A program made the position numbers and the translations under genes. Positions 33,370 to 43,825 of a stretch of 64,000 bases of DNA are shown piece after piece. The stretch is from Flavobacterium sp. ALJ2 (lineage in GTDB: Bacteria; Bacteroidota; Bacteroidia; Flavobacteriales; Flavobacteriaceae). The notes beneath the pieces are model-generated. The model was not told where the DNA came from, did no database searches, and was given only the letters and a program-made list of their open reading frames with translations. The stretch lies in the NCBI RefSeq assembly GCF_015594725.1, contig NZ_JADNRC010000001.1, positions 432,373-496,372 on the forward strand, given 5' to 3'. The number at the start of each line of letters is the position of its first letter. Within the stretch, counting starts at the first letter, position 1.

Positions 33370-36036
33370 TTAAAAAGTAAATCCTAGTCTAGCATAATAA
33401 TATGCTCCGCTGAAACCCATTTGTACAGCATCCCAATATCCTCCAGCTTCAGTATTCCCTTGCTCATCTTGTTTTGTTGGGTAAACATTAAATAAATTGT
33501 TGCTTCCAACACTCAGTTTTAATGATTTGGTTAGTTGATATCCAAGAGTTAAATCGGTTACTATTCTATCATGATAAACATCTTCTTCATCTCCGTAGTC
33601 AACCAAAACGACTTTGCTGAAATGTGTAAAAGCTAAACCAGCATCAAATTTTTGTCTAGCGTAGTTTAAGTTTAAGCCAAATTTATTTTTAGGTGCCGAA
33701 GCTAATAAAAATGCTCTTTCACGTCTTCCGAAAAAAGTTTCTTCAGGTAGATTGCCATTTTTTACATTATCAATTTTCATGTTATTGATGTTTCCTACAA
33801 GAGTAGCGCTAAATAGTGATCCTCCAAATTTTTTCTTCCACGCAAGAACCAAATCCAATCCAGTTGTTTTAGTATCTACACCGTTTACGAAAAATTGGGC
33901 TTCGGCAACGCCTATATTTAATGAAGCTGCATCAAAGTAGCCAGTAAGTACAATACGGTTTTTAACTTTTATAAAGTATCCATCAACTGTAGCTGTAAAA
34001 TCACCAAAATTTGCAGTAAATCCTAGTGAAGCGTTTACGGCTTTTTCTTCGTTTAATTTCTGAATACCAAATGCCTTAGTTACAGGGCTATTGTTTGGTG
34101 CAAGTAATACTTCGGTAGCGCCGCTGGCATTAAAATTTGTAAAATGTAAATTATAGTAAATCTGTGCCAAGGAAGGAGCACGGAAACCTGTACTTACAGA
34201 TCCTCTAAAATTTATGTTTTTGCTAGCTTTTAAGCGCATTGCTAATTTACCATTTAGGGTACTTCCAAAATCACTGTAGTTTTCAAAACGAACAGCACCA
34301 CTTATTAAAAAAGCATCGGTAATATCTAATTCGGCATCAGTGTATAAAGACAGGTTAGTACGACCTTTGTCAACCGTATTTAATGGGCTATATCCTGGAA
34401 AACCTTGTGACCCTCCTGGTCTCGGTACGGTAGGGCTAGAGGTAGGGTCTGAAGGATCGTAATCAGGATTAGGAACGGCAGGAGCACTTTGGGTTGTAGG
34501 ATCGGTTATAGGTCTTCCGTTTGTATCGTAAGTCGCGTATGAGCCTTCGTCGCCTGCAAAAATGGTGAATCTCTCTGTACGGTATTCTGCTCCAAAAGCA
34601 ATGTTTAATCCGCTAAGCACAGAGTCATAGTTTTTAGAAAAATCAAAATTAGTAGTATTTTGAGTTAAAGTATGTCCGCCAGCATCAAATTCAGTTGGAG
34701 AAGCTGCTTCAAGCGATGCATTAATAGTTCCTTTTATATAGTAATGAAAAAGATTTTTTCCGTAGGTATTACTAATGTCAATTTTCCATCCGCCTGCAGT
34801 TTCAGTTCTAAATCCAGCTGCTAATGAGTTGTCGATAATATTTGAAGTAATTCTCGGAGTATATCCACCAGGATAAATAGATTCTACGACTCTTTCGCCA
34901 TCATTTCTGGTAAAAGCGTAAGCATCAGTATCTCTGTAGTTTCTTCCTCCAAAGGCATAAAACTCAGTTTTGTCTGATACAGGTACTGCAATATTAGCAA
35001 AGAGATTAAAGCTTTGTATTTCGGCATCACCAAAACCTTTTCTAAAATCGTAAGTGGGACGTAGAGTTTTGTTTTTATTGATGTATTCAGTAGTAAAATT
35101 AGCAAAACCTCCTTTTTCTCCAATTGCAACACCGTAATTGGCTGCAACTTTTACAGATCCCCCATCAAAAGCCTGATTTTTTCCGTATGAATTTCCATTT
35201 CCGTTTTGATCCAATCTATAGTTTTTAGTATTTGGAGTTCCGGGAAGAAAGTCCCCTTTGGCTTTAGTATTAAAAACTCCGTATGTAACAGAGCCATTAA
35301 GTTCATCTATATTGTCGTTTAATACAATGTTAATAACTCCTGCAATAGCGTCAGAACCGTATTGGGCAGCTGCGCCATCTCTTAAGATTTCAATTCTTTT
35401 TATGGCTGAAGCTGGAATTGCATTTAAATCAGTTCCGGTATTTCCACGTCCACGAGTTCCAAATAAATTCACAAGGGAAGATTGATGTCTTCTTTTTCCA
35501 TTTATCAAAACTAATGTTTGATCAGGGCCTAAACCTCTTAATGAAGCAGGATCAACGTGATCAGCACCATCAGATCCAGATTGTTTATTAGCATTAAAAG
35601 AAGGGGCTATATATTGTAATAATTGATTGATTTCAAGTTTTCCACTTTGAGTAGTAACATCTTTTATATTAATGATGTCAATTGGTACAGCCGAATTAAC
35701 AACTGTTCTTTTGGTGTTTCTTGAACCTACAATCACAACATCTTTTAATGTTTGTCCGCCGTTTTCGTTCATTGTGATGTCAATAATGGCACTAGTAGCA
35801 TTTTTTTCGGTATTTGTATAGCCAACATAGCTAAAAACTAAGACGGCACCTTCTTTGACTTTAATGATATAACCACCTCGTATGTCGGTAGATACTCCGT
35901 TATTAGTTCCTTTTTCCATGATGTTTACCCCAGGAAGCACTGCGCCATTTTGGTCTTTTACGACACCGCTGATTTCTTTTTGAGCGAAAAGAAATGTAAT
36001 ATTTAGTATGAATATTAATACTGTAAATTTTTTCAT
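33370..36036 (-). CDS. TonB-dependent outer membrane receptor
   Basis: 888 aa with signal peptide MKKFTVLIFILNITFLFAQ. Order: CarboxypepD_reg-like domain at about 20-95 (ISGVVKDQNGAVLPGVNIME), plug domain at about 110-230 (LRGLGPDQTLVLINGKRRHQ, IEILRDGAAAQYGSDAIAGV), then a 22-strand beta-barrel ending in the aromatic YYYARLGFTF. It imports a large substrate energised by TonB-ExbBD. No SusD-like partner adjoins it, so a polysaccharide role is not indicated; the type resembles ligand-unknown stand-alone receptors. A proline-rich loop (PSPTSSPTVPRP-like) is around residue 520. Confidence 0.95.
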   Translation of the reverse strand: MKKFTVLIFILNITFLFAQKEISGVVKDQNGAVLPGVNIMEKGTNNGVSTDIRGGYIIKVKEGAVLVFSYVGYTNTEKNATSAIIDITMNENGGQTLKDVVIVGSRNTKRTVVNSAVPIDIINIKDVTTQSGKLEINQLLQYIAPSFNANKQSGSDGADHVDPASLRGLGPDQTLVLINGKRRHQSSLVNLFGTRGRGNTGTDLNAIPASAIKRIEILRDGAAAQYGSDAIAGVINIVLNDNIDELNGSVTYGVFNTKAKGDFLPGTPNTKNYRLDQNGNGNSYGKNQAFDGGSVKVAANYGVAIGEKGGFANFTTEYINKNKTLRPTYDFRKGFGDAEIQSFNLFANIAVPVSDKTEFYAFGGRNYRDTDAYAFTRNDGERVVESIYPGGYTPRITSNIIDNSLAAGFRTETAGGWKIDISNTYGKNLFHYYIKGTINASLEAASPTEFDAGGHTLTQNTTNFDFSKNYDSVLSGLNIAFGAEYRTERFTIFAGDEGSYATYDTNGRPITDPTTQSAPAVPNPDYDPSDPTSSPTVPRPGGSQGFPGYSPLNTVDKGRTNLSLYTDAELDITDAFLISGAVRFENYSDFGSTLNGKLAMRLKASKNINFRGSVSTGFRAPSLAQIYYNLHFTNFNASGATEVLLAPNNSPVTKAFGIQKLNEEKAVNASLGFTANFGDFTATVDGYFIKVKNRIVLTGYFDAASLNIGVAEAQFFVNGVDTKTTGLDLVLAWKKKFGGSLFSATLVGNINNMKIDNVKNGNLPEETFFGRRERAFLLASAPKNKFGLNLNYARQKFDAGLAFTHFSKVVLVDYGDEEDVYHDRIVTDLTLGYQLTKSLKLSVGSNNLFNVYPTKQDEQGNTEAGGYWDAVQMGFSGAYYYARLGFTF

Positions 36037-36163
36037 AATTAATTGCTTTTGGTTTTGTAGATTGGTTAGATGTTTAGTTAAAAGTAGTTATTTTTTAACA
36101 AAACTTTAGCTAAATATTTAAATTTTTTTAAGGGTTTGTTTAAAAGTGCATTAATACACAGTT

Positions 36164-36198
36164 TTTGTTCGGCAACGAAGTATTAAATCTTATATTTG
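36164..36198 (+). promoter_or_regulatory. Promoter for ychF
   Basis: TTTG at 36164-36167, 23-bp spacer, TATATTTG at 36191-36198. It predicts a leader of about 70 nt before ATG 36273. Confidence 0.55.
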
Positions 36199-36272
36199 CA
36201 AACTTTTAAAAGCGAGAACATAAATTTCAGCAGAATTGAATAGCTGAATATAAAAATAAATAGAAACTACAT

Positions 36273-37367
36273 ATGAAAGCAGGAATTGTAGGATTGCCAA
36301 ATGTTGGAAAATCAACATTATTTAATTGTTTATCAAATGCAAAGGCGCAAAGTGCAAACTTTCCTTTTTGTACAATCGAGCCAAATATTGGTGTTGTAAA
36401 CGTACCAGATCCCAGAATTGAAAAATTAGAAGAATTGGTAAAGCCAGAGCGTGTTCAAATGGCAACTGTGGATATCGTAGATATTGCAGGTTTAGTAAAA
36501 GGAGCAAGTAAAGGTGAAGGATTAGGAAATCAATTTTTAGGAAACATCAGAGAGTGTAACGCGATTATTCACGTTTTGCGTTGTTTTGATAATGATAATA
36601 TTGTACACGTAGATGGAAATGTAAATCCAATTCGTGACAAAGAAACAATTGATATTGAGTTGCAATTGAAAGATTTAGAAACGGTTGAAAAACGTTTGGA
36701 GAAAGTAAATCGTGCAGCAAAAACTGGAAATAAAGAAGCGCAGACAGAAAAAGCACTTTTAGACAGAATCAGAGAGTCATTATTACAAGCTAAATCAGCT
36801 CGTACTATCACGCCTCAAGGTAATGACGAAGAAGTTTTAATGGAATCTTTCCAGTTAATTACAGCAAAACCAGTATTGTATGTTTGTAATGTTGACGAAA
36901 GTTCAGCTGTAAACGGAAATAAATATGTAGATCAGGTTCGTGAGTTGGTAAAAGACGAAGATGCTGAGGTTATTATTCTTTCAGTAGGAGCAGAAGCAGA
37001 TATTACAGAATTAGAAAGTTACGAAGAGCGTCAAGTTTTCCTTGAAGATATGGGATTGCAAGAACCAGGAGCATCAGTTTTAATTCGTGCTGCTTATAAA
37101 TTATTGAAACAACAAACCTATTTCACAGCAGGAGTAAAAGAAGTTCGTGCTTGGACAATCAATATCGGAGCTACTGCACCACAAGCAGCAGGAGTTATCC
37201 ATACCGATTTCGAAAAAGGATTTATCCGTGCCGAAGTAATTTCATATGAAGATTTCGTTCATTACGGTTCAGAGGCAAAAGCAAAAGAAGCTGGGAAATT
37301 TAAAGTAGAAGGAAAAGAATATATCGTAAAAGATGGTGATGTAATGCACTTCCGTTTTAACGTATAA
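36273..37367 (+). CDS. ychF: YchF/Obg-family ATPase
   Basis: 364-aa ribosome-associated P-loop NTPase that prefers ATP and responds to redox stress. G1 is GLPNVGKST at 7-15, G3 is DIAGLVKGASKGEGLGN, the G4-equivalent is NVDE, and the C-terminal TGS-like domain contains REVRAWTI and the conserved GVIHTDFEKGFIRAEV. Every landmark of the family is present and the length is normal. Monocistronic with its own promoter and terminator. Confidence 0.97.
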   Translation: MKAGIVGLPNVGKSTLFNCLSNAKAQSANFPFCTIEPNIGVVNVPDPRIEKLEELVKPERVQMATVDIVDIAGLVKGASKGEGLGNQFLGNIRECNAIIHVLRCFDNDNIVHVDGNVNPIRDKETIDIELQLKDLETVEKRLEKVNRAAKTGNKEAQTEKALLDRIRESLLQAKSARTITPQGNDEEVLMESFQLITAKPVLYVCNVDESSAVNGNKYVDQVRELVKDEDAEVIILSVGAEADITELESYEERQVFLEDMGLQEPGASVLIRAAYKLLKQQTYFTAGVKEVRAWTINIGATAPQAAGVIHTDFEKGFIRAEVISYEDFVHYGSEAKAKEAGKFKVEGKEYIVKDGDVMHFRFNV

Positions 37368-37408
37368 TTTTTCTTTAGAAAAAAGAATCAAGATTAAAGA
37401 GAATAGAC

Positions 37409-37436
37409 AAAGCTGCTGAAGAAATTCAGCAGCTTT
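37409..37436 (+). terminator. Terminator after ychF
   Basis: 12-bp perfect stem (37409-37420 AAAGCTGCTGAA with 37425-37436), GAAA tetraloop and a following T-run. Confidence 0.88.
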
Positions 37437-37446
37437 TTTTTGTTTT

Positions 37447-37506
37447 ACCATTAAGGAATTAAGAGAAGTTAAGTTTATTCTTAAAGAAGCTTAATTTCTT
37501 AATGGT
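37447..37506. repeat. Inverted repeat in the ychF-BrkB gap
   Basis: 17-bp arms with one mismatch (37447-37463 ACCATTAAGGAATTAAG with 37490-37506). The region from 37507 to 37721 holds AT-rich spacer with a GAGCTTCCGTTGGTCGC block; no ORF of note. Confidence 0.55.
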
Positions 37507-37721
37507 TTAATTTTAGTACCTATTTCCAGCTTTCCGTTTCAAGATTTTTCGGTAAAACCTTTTTTTGTAATACTATAAAAAGAGCTTCCGTTGGTCGCTT
37601 TTTTACAGTAACAAAAAAGTGGTTTTCCTCTCAAAATGCTTTCCACCACAATCTGGGGTAGTCATGGACAAAGTATAACATTTACAGGAAATATGAGAAT
37701 AACTTTATTTTTTTAATTGCT

Positions 37722-37729
37722 TATATTTG
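37722..37729 (+). promoter_or_regulatory. Putative -7 element (TATATTTG) for the 37754-40412 operon
   Basis: Full TAnnTTTG match 25 bp before the GTG start at 37754. No clear -33 box. Confidence 0.45.
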
Positions 37730-37753
37730 AGAGAAATAATTAATTAAAGTATT

Positions 37754-38665
37754 GTGAAAAGTCAAAATATAATATCCAAATCATGGTATTTGTTAAAAAC
37801 TACAGTGTTGGAGTTTAACGATGATAATGCAATAAAGTTAAGTGCTGCATTGGCTTATTATACCATCTTTGCTCTACCGCCTTTATTAATTATAATTATT
37901 ACCATTTGTGGAATTTTCTTTGGAGAAGAAGCAGTAACAGGGCAACTTTATGGTCAAATAAACGGATTGGTGGGTAACGGTGCAGCAATACAAATTCAAG
38001 AAGCAATAAAAAATGTGCAGCTTTCAGGAAATAATGTTTTTGCAACTATTTTCGGAGTAGTAATGTTATTAATTGGAGCTTCGGGAGTTTTTGCCGAAAT
38101 TCAGAGTTCTATTAATTTTATTTGGGGATTGAGAGCTAAACCAAACAAAGGGCTTAAGAAATTTATTCAAAACCGCTTGATGTCGTTTTCTATGATTGTT
38201 TCAGTAGGATTCTTAATGCTAGTGAGTCTTTTTGTAAGTACAATTCTAGATTTAATGAGTGCACGCTTAAAGTTGTATTTTCCTGAGAGCACTGTTTATT
38301 TATTTAATATAATAAATCTGGTCATTATCTTGATTAGCATTACTTTGCTTTTTGCAATTATTTTTAAAGCATTACCCGATGGAATAATAAAATGGAAAGA
38401 CGCTTTTATTGGAGCATCTTGTACGGCAGTACTTTTTATGATAGGAAAATTTGCGATAGGATTTTATTTAGGAAGTTCTGCAACAGCATCGGTTTATGGT
38501 GCGGCAGGTTCCGTAATAATAATTCTAGTTTGGGTCTATTATTCAGCAATTATTCTGTATTTTGGAGCTGAATTTACGAAAGTATATGCTAAGGCATATG
38601 GAGGTAAGATTTACCCAAATGAATATTCAGTAGAAATAAAAAAAGAAATCTTAGAAATCGAGTAA
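37754..38665 (+). CDS. YihY/BrkB-family inner membrane protein
   Basis: 303 aa, start GTG (no ATG upstream in frame). Six hydrophobic helices: LSAALAYYTIFALPPLLIII, VFATIFGVVMLLIGASGVFA, MIVSVGFLMLVSLFVS, LFNIINLVIILISITLLFAI, GASCTAVLFMIGKFAIGFYL and SVIIILVWVYYSAIILYFGAE. The ALAYYTIFALPPLL, GVFAEIQSSINFIW and YGAAGSVIIILVWVYYSA blocks are diagnostic of the YihY/BrkB (UPF0761) family, sometimes misnamed ribonuclease BN. First gene of a three-gene operon. Confidence 0.93.
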   Translation: MKSQNIISKSWYLLKTTVLEFNDDNAIKLSAALAYYTIFALPPLLIIIITICGIFFGEEAVTGQLYGQINGLVGNGAAIQIQEAIKNVQLSGNNVFATIFGVVMLLIGASGVFAEIQSSINFIWGLRAKPNKGLKKFIQNRLMSFSMIVSVGFLMLVSLFVSTILDLMSARLKLYFPESTVYLFNIINLVIILISITLLFAIIFKALPDGIIKWKDAFIGASCTAVLFMIGKFAIGFYLGSSATASVYGAAGSVIIILVWVYYSAIILYFGAEFTKVYAKAYGGKIYPNEYSVEIKKEILEIE

Positions 38666-38682
38666 ATACTAAAAGTTGAGTC

Positions 38683-39207
38683 ATGAAAATCATAGCATTT
38701 GGAGGAAGTAATAGTCAGTATTCTATCAATAAAAAACTAGCGATATATGCTGCAAATAAATTTAATAATGCCGATATAGAAGTATTAGATTTAAATGATT
38801 TTGCAATGCCATTATTTAGTGTTGATGTAGAAAAAGAAATAGGGCAGCACCCAAAAGCAAAAGCTTTTCTAAGAAAATTGGCAGGGGCAGATATTCTGGT
38901 AGTTTCTATGGCAGAAAACAATGGTAACTATTCAGTTGCTTTTAAGAATGTTTTTGATTGGTGTTCGCGTATCGAAAAAGATGTTTTTCAGCATAAGCCT
39001 CTGTTGTTACTAGCTACATCTCCAGGAGCAAGAGGAGGAGCTTCGGTTTTAGAGATTGCTACAAAATTGTTTCCACGTTATGGCGCCGAAATAAAAGCAA
39101 GTTTTTCATTGCCAAGTTTTAATGCTAATTTTGATGTAGAAAAAGGAGAAATTTCTAATAGAGAACTAAAAGAGCAATTAGAGGCTCTAATAAAATCAAA
39201 TTTTTAA
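38683..39207 (+). CDS. NADPH-dependent FMN reductase family protein
   Basis: 174-aa flavodoxin-fold oxidoreductase. The start KIIAFGGSNSQYSINKKLA is the phosphate-binding loop for FMN; SMAENNGNYSVAFKNVFDW and LLATSPGARGGASVLE are the other flavin-contact loops. It starts 17 bp after the BrkB gene and ends 26 bp before pncB, so it is part of the same operon. Likely role: quinone or flavin reduction; the substrate is not predictable. Confidence 0.93.
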   Translation: MKIIAFGGSNSQYSINKKLAIYAANKFNNADIEVLDLNDFAMPLFSVDVEKEIGQHPKAKAFLRKLAGADILVVSMAENNGNYSVAFKNVFDWCSRIEKDVFQHKPLLLLATSPGARGGASVLEIATKLFPRYGAEIKASFSLPSFNANFDVEKGEISNRELKEQLEALIKSNF

Positions 39208-39233
39208 AATAACCTAGAATAAATAGATTGCTT

Positions 39234-40412
39234 ATGGTAACAATTTTTTTGAAATCAATATTAGATAACGATTTCTATAAATTTACGATGCAGCATGCAG
39301 TGATTAAACTATTTCCTAAAGCAAAAGTACGATATAAATTTATAAACAGGGGAAAACATGTTTTTCCTCCAGGTTTTGCTGTTTTATTGCGTCATTCTGT
39401 TGAAGCGATGACAAAATTGCAATTAACTCAAGAAGAGAAATTATATTTAAAAAAACATTGCCCATATTTGGATCCAACTTATTTGGATTTTTTGCAAGGA
39501 TATACTTTTGATGCTTCAGAGGTTGAGATAGAACAAGTAGGTTCTGATTTAGATATCACGATAGAAGGATTTTGGTATCGTACTATTTTATGGGAAGTAC
39601 CATTGATGGCTTTGATTTCGGAGCTTTTTTATGCTTCTCAGGATTTAAAGAGAATAGACGATAAAGCAATTCAGGATATTACTAAAAACAAGATTGAAAG
39701 TTATAATGCATTGGGAGTTTCAGTTTTAGAATTTGGAACAAGACGACGTCATTCGTACAAAGTGCACACCTTGGTCAATGAAACACTTGCGACTTTCGGT
39801 AATGAAAGTTTTCTAGGTACAAGTAATGTGCATTTGGCAATGCTTAACGGTAAGCGACCTTTGGGAACTCATGCGCATGAATGGTTTATGTTTCATGCAG
39901 CGCAATATGGGTTTAAAGTTGCTAATATAGTTGGTTTAGAGAACTGGACACAGGTTTATGGAGGAGATTTAGGAATCGCCTTGACAGATACCTATACTAC
40001 AGATGTGTTTTTTGAGCAATTTGATAAAAAGTATTCCAAGCTTTTTGATGGAGTTCGTCATGATAGTGGAGATCCTATTGAATTTGCTAAAAAAACAATA
40101 GCACATTACACAAAACTCGGAATTGACCCAAAATCAAAAATCATAGTTTTCTCCGATTCATTAAATTTAGAAAAAGTAAAAGTTATATCAGATTTCTGTA
40201 AAGGAAAGATAAAAATGTCATTCGGAATTGGTACAAATTTCACCAATGATGTAGGTTTACCAGCAATGAATATGGTTGTCAAATTAACGGAAACGAAGCC
40301 AGATTTCACACATTGGGAAGGGGTAGTTAAACTTTCGGATGAAAAAAATAAAAATACGGGAACTCCCGAAATGATTGAATTGGCAAAACAAGTTTTAGGA
40401 ATAAAGTCTTAG
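39234..40412 (+). CDS. pncB: Nicotinate phosphoribosyltransferase
   Basis: First step of NAD salvage from nicotinate (Preiss-Handler pathway). 392 aa from ATG 39234 (MVTIFLKSILDNDFYKFTMQ); a TTG two codons earlier is less likely. Diagnostic blocks are DNDFYKFTMQHAV, EFGTRRRHSYKVH, GTSNVHLA, GTHAHEWFM (with the phosphorylated-histidine region), DTYTTDVFF, RHDSGDP and FGIGTNFTND. Length matches E. coli PncB. Last gene of the three-gene operon. Confidence 0.96.
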   Translation: MVTIFLKSILDNDFYKFTMQHAVIKLFPKAKVRYKFINRGKHVFPPGFAVLLRHSVEAMTKLQLTQEEKLYLKKHCPYLDPTYLDFLQGYTFDASEVEIEQVGSDLDITIEGFWYRTILWEVPLMALISELFYASQDLKRIDDKAIQDITKNKIESYNALGVSVLEFGTRRRHSYKVHTLVNETLATFGNESFLGTSNVHLAMLNGKRPLGTHAHEWFMFHAAQYGFKVANIVGLENWTQVYGGDLGIALTDTYTTDVFFEQFDKKYSKLFDGVRHDSGDPIEFAKKTIAHYTKLGIDPKSKIIVFSDSLNLEKVKVISDFCKGKIKMSFGIGTNFTNDVGLPAMNMVVKLTETKPDFTHWEGVVKLSDEKNKNTGTPEMIELAKQVLGIKS

Positions 40413-40681
40413 AGTTGGTTTAAAATCATTCAAAAAGAGTTTATTATTCTTTAAAGTTTGCCTTATCTGTCGAGAAATAATCTCATGAAATCTAAATGTT
40501 TAAATTTTAAATAGGCTCTTAAATTTTTGTCTTAAAAGCATTTTTTTTATGATTTTAATGAGTTTCTCTTTTTGATTTAAAAAAATGCGTTTAAAAGACG
40601 CTTTTATTGATAACTTTCAAAAGATTGACTTTCATTTTTTAAGGAGATATAGTACATTAGCAAAAAATCCAAAACTCATTT

Positions 40682-42553
40682 ATGCTAGAGCAAAATCAAT
40701 ATAACGAAGATAATATTCGATCACTCGACTGGAAAGAACATATTCGTATGCGTCCCGGAATGTATATCGGAAAATTGGGAGATGGATCTTCACCCGATGA
40801 TGGTATTTATATTCTGTTAAAAGAGGTTTTAGACAACTGTATCGATGAATTCGTTATGGGTGCAGGAAAAACTATTGAAGTGACTATCAGAGATAAAACC
40901 GTATCGGTTCGTGATTACGGCCGTGGAATTCCTCTAGGAAAAGTTGTTGATGTAGTTTCAAAAATGAATACAGGAGGAAAATATGACTCCAAAGCTTTCC
41001 AGAAATCAGTAGGACTAAACGGAGTAGGTACCAAGGCAGTAAATGCACTTTCTAATTATTTCCGTGTAGAATCTGTTCGTGATGATAAGCAAAAAGCCGC
41101 CGAATTTTCAGCAGGAAATTTGGTTCTTGAAGAAGATGTAATTGATACTACAAAACGAAAAGGAACCAAAGTAACTTTTATTCCAGATGAAGCTATTTTT
41201 AAAAATTACAAATTCAGATTAGAATATGTAATAAAAATGGTTAAGAACTATTGTTACCTAAACAATGGTTTGACTATTTTATTTAATGGCGAAAAATATT
41301 ATTCAGAAAATGGTCTTAGAGATTTATTAGAAGAAACAATTAACGCTGATGATTTAGAGTATCCAATTATCCATCTAAAAGATATGGATATCGAGATTGC
41401 TTTAACCCACAGTAAAACACAATATAGCGAGGAATATCACTCTTTTGTAAACGGTCAGAATACCACACAAGGAGGAACGCATTTGGCGGCTTATAGAGAA
41501 GCTATCGTAAAAACCATACGAGAGTTTTATAATAAGAGTTTCGAAGCATCAGATGTGCGTAAATCTATTGTCAGTGCGATTAGCATCAAGGTTATGGAGC
41601 CTGTATTTGAATCTCAAACCAAAACCAAATTAGGTTCTATGGATATGGGATCAGACGATGGAACGCCACCAGTATCTGTTCGTACTTTTGTAAATGATTT
41701 TGTAAAGAATAAATTAGACAATTATTTACATAAAAATCCAACAACTGCCGAAGCCCTATTGCGTAAAATTCTGCAAGCAGAACGCGAACGTAAAGAACTA
41801 TCAGGAATTCGAAAACTAGCGACAGATCGTGCTAAGAAAGCCAATCTTCATAATAAAAAATTAAGAGATTGTCGCGCGCATCTTCCAGATACAAAGAATC
41901 CAAGAAACTTAGAAAGCACACTTTTTATTACCGAGGGAGATTCGGCTTCTGGTTCTATTACCAAATCACGTGATGTAAATACACAAGCGGTTTTTAGTTT
42001 GCGTGGTAAGCCTTTGAACTCATACGGAATGACAAAGAAAATTGTGTATGAAAATGAAGAATTTAATTTACTACAAGCCGCTTTAGATATTGAAGACGGA
42101 TTAGAAAAATTACGATATAATAATATTGTAATCGCAACCGATGCCGATGTCGATGGTATGCACATTCGTTTGTTGTTGATTACTTTCTTTTTGCAATTTT
42201 TCCCTGAATTAATCAAAGAAGGACATTTATATATCTTGCAAACACCACTTTTCAGGGTTCGAAATAAAAAAGAAACGATCTATTGTTATTCAGAAGAAGA
42301 AAGAAGAGATGCGATCGAAAAACTAAAACCAAAACCAGAAATCACGCGATTTAAAGGTTTGGGAGAGATTTCGCCAGATGAGTTTAAGAATTTCATTGGA
42401 GAAACAATTCGACTCGATCCTATTATGATGGATAAAAACACATCGATAGAACAATTGTTGTCTTTCTATATGGGTAAAAACACACCAGACAGACAAGAAT
42501 TTATTATCAAGAATTTGAAAGTAGAGTTGGATGCGGTTGAAGCTGAGGTTTAA
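40682..42553 (+). CDS. parE: DNA topoisomerase IV subunit B
   Basis: ATPase subunit of topoisomerase IV, which decatenates daughter chromosomes. 623 aa, the usual flavobacterial ParE length. GHKL ATPase: [18 protein letters not shown] and [14 protein letters not shown]; transducer with [14 protein letters not shown] with TEGDSASGS and [14 protein letters not shown] prefer ParE to GyrB because the partner ParC lies downstream and the TOPRIM insert is short. It is separated from the lipoprotein gene by 4 bp. Confidence 0.93.
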   Translation: MLEQNQYNEDNIRSLDWKEHIRMRPGMYIGKLGDGSSPDDGIYILLKEVLDNCIDEFVMGAGKTIEVTIRDKTVSVRDYGRGIPLGKVVDVVSKMNTGGKYDSKAFQKSVGLNGVGTKAVNALSNYFRVESVRDDKQKAAEFSAGNLVLEEDVIDTTKRKGTKVTFIPDEAIFKNYKFRLEYVIKMVKNYCYLNNGLTILFNGEKYYSENGLRDLLEETINADDLEYPIIHLKDMDIEIALTHSKTQYSEEYHSFVNGQNTTQGGTHLAAYREAIVKTIREFYNKSFEASDVRKSIVSAISIKVMEPVFESQTKTKLGSMDMGSDDGTPPVSVRTFVNDFVKNKLDNYLHKNPTTAEALLRKILQAERERKELSGIRKLATDRAKKANLHNKKLRDCRAHLPDTKNPRNLESTLFITEGDSASGSITKSRDVNTQAVFSLRGKPLNSYGMTKKIVYENEEFNLLQAALDIEDGLEKLRYNNIVIATDADVDGMHIRLLLITFFLQFFPELIKEGHLYILQTPLFRVRNKKETIYCYSEEERRDAIEKLKPKPEITRFKGLGEISPDEFKNFIGETIRLDPIMMDKNTSIEQLLSFYMGKNTPDRQEFIIKNLKVELDAVEAEV

Positions 42554-42557
42554 TTTT

Positions 42558-43745
42558 ATGAGAAAAACTATTCTGGGTTTATTGATAATCGCGTTATGTT
42601 TTTCTTGTCAGTCAAAAAATGATGAGAAGAAATCAGTAATTGTGCCTAAGCCTGTAAGTGAAGTGAAAATTGAAGAAAAAAACGAGAGTTTAATTTATAA
42701 AATTAAAGAAAATACAATAGTAATAGGTGGTGATACATTAAAAATCGAAGCTCCTTTTATCTATTCTTTTGAAGGGAAATTAGATAATGATAAAAAAATT
42801 CAAATTCATATTTCTAATAAATTGACTGAAGAATTTGGAGGATATTGGAAGTCAGGTAATCTTTATATTGATGGAGAAAACCAAATCTTTGGCTTTGGAT
42901 TAATAAAAAATGACAAAGAGGATTTCTACACAGGCGAAGTGTATTATGACAGGAATGAAAACGAGAAAACTATTTGCAATCTTAAATTATACAATTTATT
43001 CACTAATGAAATGTTTATAGAGTGCATCTATAATAAAAAAACATATAAAATTTATCCAAGTAAAAAATTTCCATCTTATAAATGCTTTGATAAAATTGAT
43101 TATACATTATTTGATACAGGAAAAACTTATAAAAAAGGGATAGCAAAAGATTATACCCCATCAAGGGATTATATTTTTTTAGGAGAAATTTTATCAAACG
43201 ATAAAAGCTTTGAAGCTTTAAGTTCAAATTTAAAGTATTTGCCTATTGATTCGGTTAGTATAAAAAATCATCATAAATGGAAACATAATTTTGATATTAA
43301 AAAAGCGGTAAGTAATGAGGATAATTACACGACAGAAAGTTTATTTGTTAGTTCGCCTATTTTTGTTGATTCAAATATTTATGTAGTTTCTTATTATTGG
43401 TACAATTATATGGGTGGAGCACACGGTATGTATCATACATCATATAATAATTACGAAGTAAGTACTGGAAAAAAAATAGAAATAGCACAAATTTTAAACA
43501 CAAAAGATGAAAATTTTATTGATTTTTATGGAAATAAGATAAGATCAGATTACGGTGATGAATTATTAACTCCAATAAAACTTGCTAACAATTTTTATAT
43601 TTTGCCAACAGGAATTACCTTTTCTTATGCTCCTTATGAATTAGTAGGTTTTGCAGGCGGAGAACCTGAGATTTTTTTTAGTTATAAAGAATTAAAACCG
43701 TATATTTTAAAAAATACTATTCTGGATAAGTATAATTCGAATTAA
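42558..43745 (+). CDS. DUF4163/DUF3298 lipoprotein between the topoisomerase subunits
   Basis: 395 aa from ATG 42558, signal peptide and lipobox MRKTILGLLIIALCFSC, lipidated Cys17. The C-terminal part, YNYMGGAHGMYHTSYNNYEV, KIEIAQILN and FYILPTGITFSYAPYELVGF-AGG, is the DUF3298 (RsiV C-terminal-like) domain. It starts 4 bp after parE and lies 80 bp before parC. It faces the periplasm or outer membrane and has no evident link to topoisomerase function; translational coupling to parE would make it co-expressed. Confidence 0.88.
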   Translation: MRKTILGLLIIALCFSCQSKNDEKKSVIVPKPVSEVKIEEKNESLIYKIKENTIVIGGDTLKIEAPFIYSFEGKLDNDKKIQIHISNKLTEEFGGYWKSGNLYIDGENQIFGFGLIKNDKEDFYTGEVYYDRNENEKTICNLKLYNLFTNEMFIECIYNKKTYKIYPSKKFPSYKCFDKIDYTLFDTGKTYKKGIAKDYTPSRDYIFLGEILSNDKSFEALSSNLKYLPIDSVSIKNHHKWKHNFDIKKAVSNEDNYTTESLFVSSPIFVDSNIYVVSYYWYNYMGGAHGMYHTSYNNYEVSTGKKIEIAQILNTKDENFIDFYGNKIRSDYGDELLTPIKLANNFYILPTGITFSYAPYELVGFAGGEPEIFFSYKELKPYILKNTILDKYNSN

Positions 43746-43753
43746 GAATATAC

Positions 43754-43761
43754 TAATTTTG
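43754..43761 (+). promoter_or_regulatory. Putative -7 element (TAATTTTG) for parC
   Basis: Full TAnnTTTG match 65 bp before the parC ATG; no clear -33 box. It would let parC be transcribed independently of parE. Confidence 0.35.
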
Positions 43762-43825
43762 ATTTGATAAGGAGATCAAATTTTTCAGAATAAAAGTACA
43801 AATTTATAATTTCGAATATAAATAA

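Noticed and set aside
37507..37721. GAGCTTCCGTTGGTCGC block as a mobile-element end
   Set aside because: It resembles dispersed flavobacterial spacer sequence, but no terminal inverted repeats or transposase fragment accompany it.
40682..42553. GyrB rather than ParE
   Set aside because: The ParC-type A subunit follows in the same direction, and the B subunit is 623 aa with a short TOPRIM region. GyrB is expected elsewhere in the genome.
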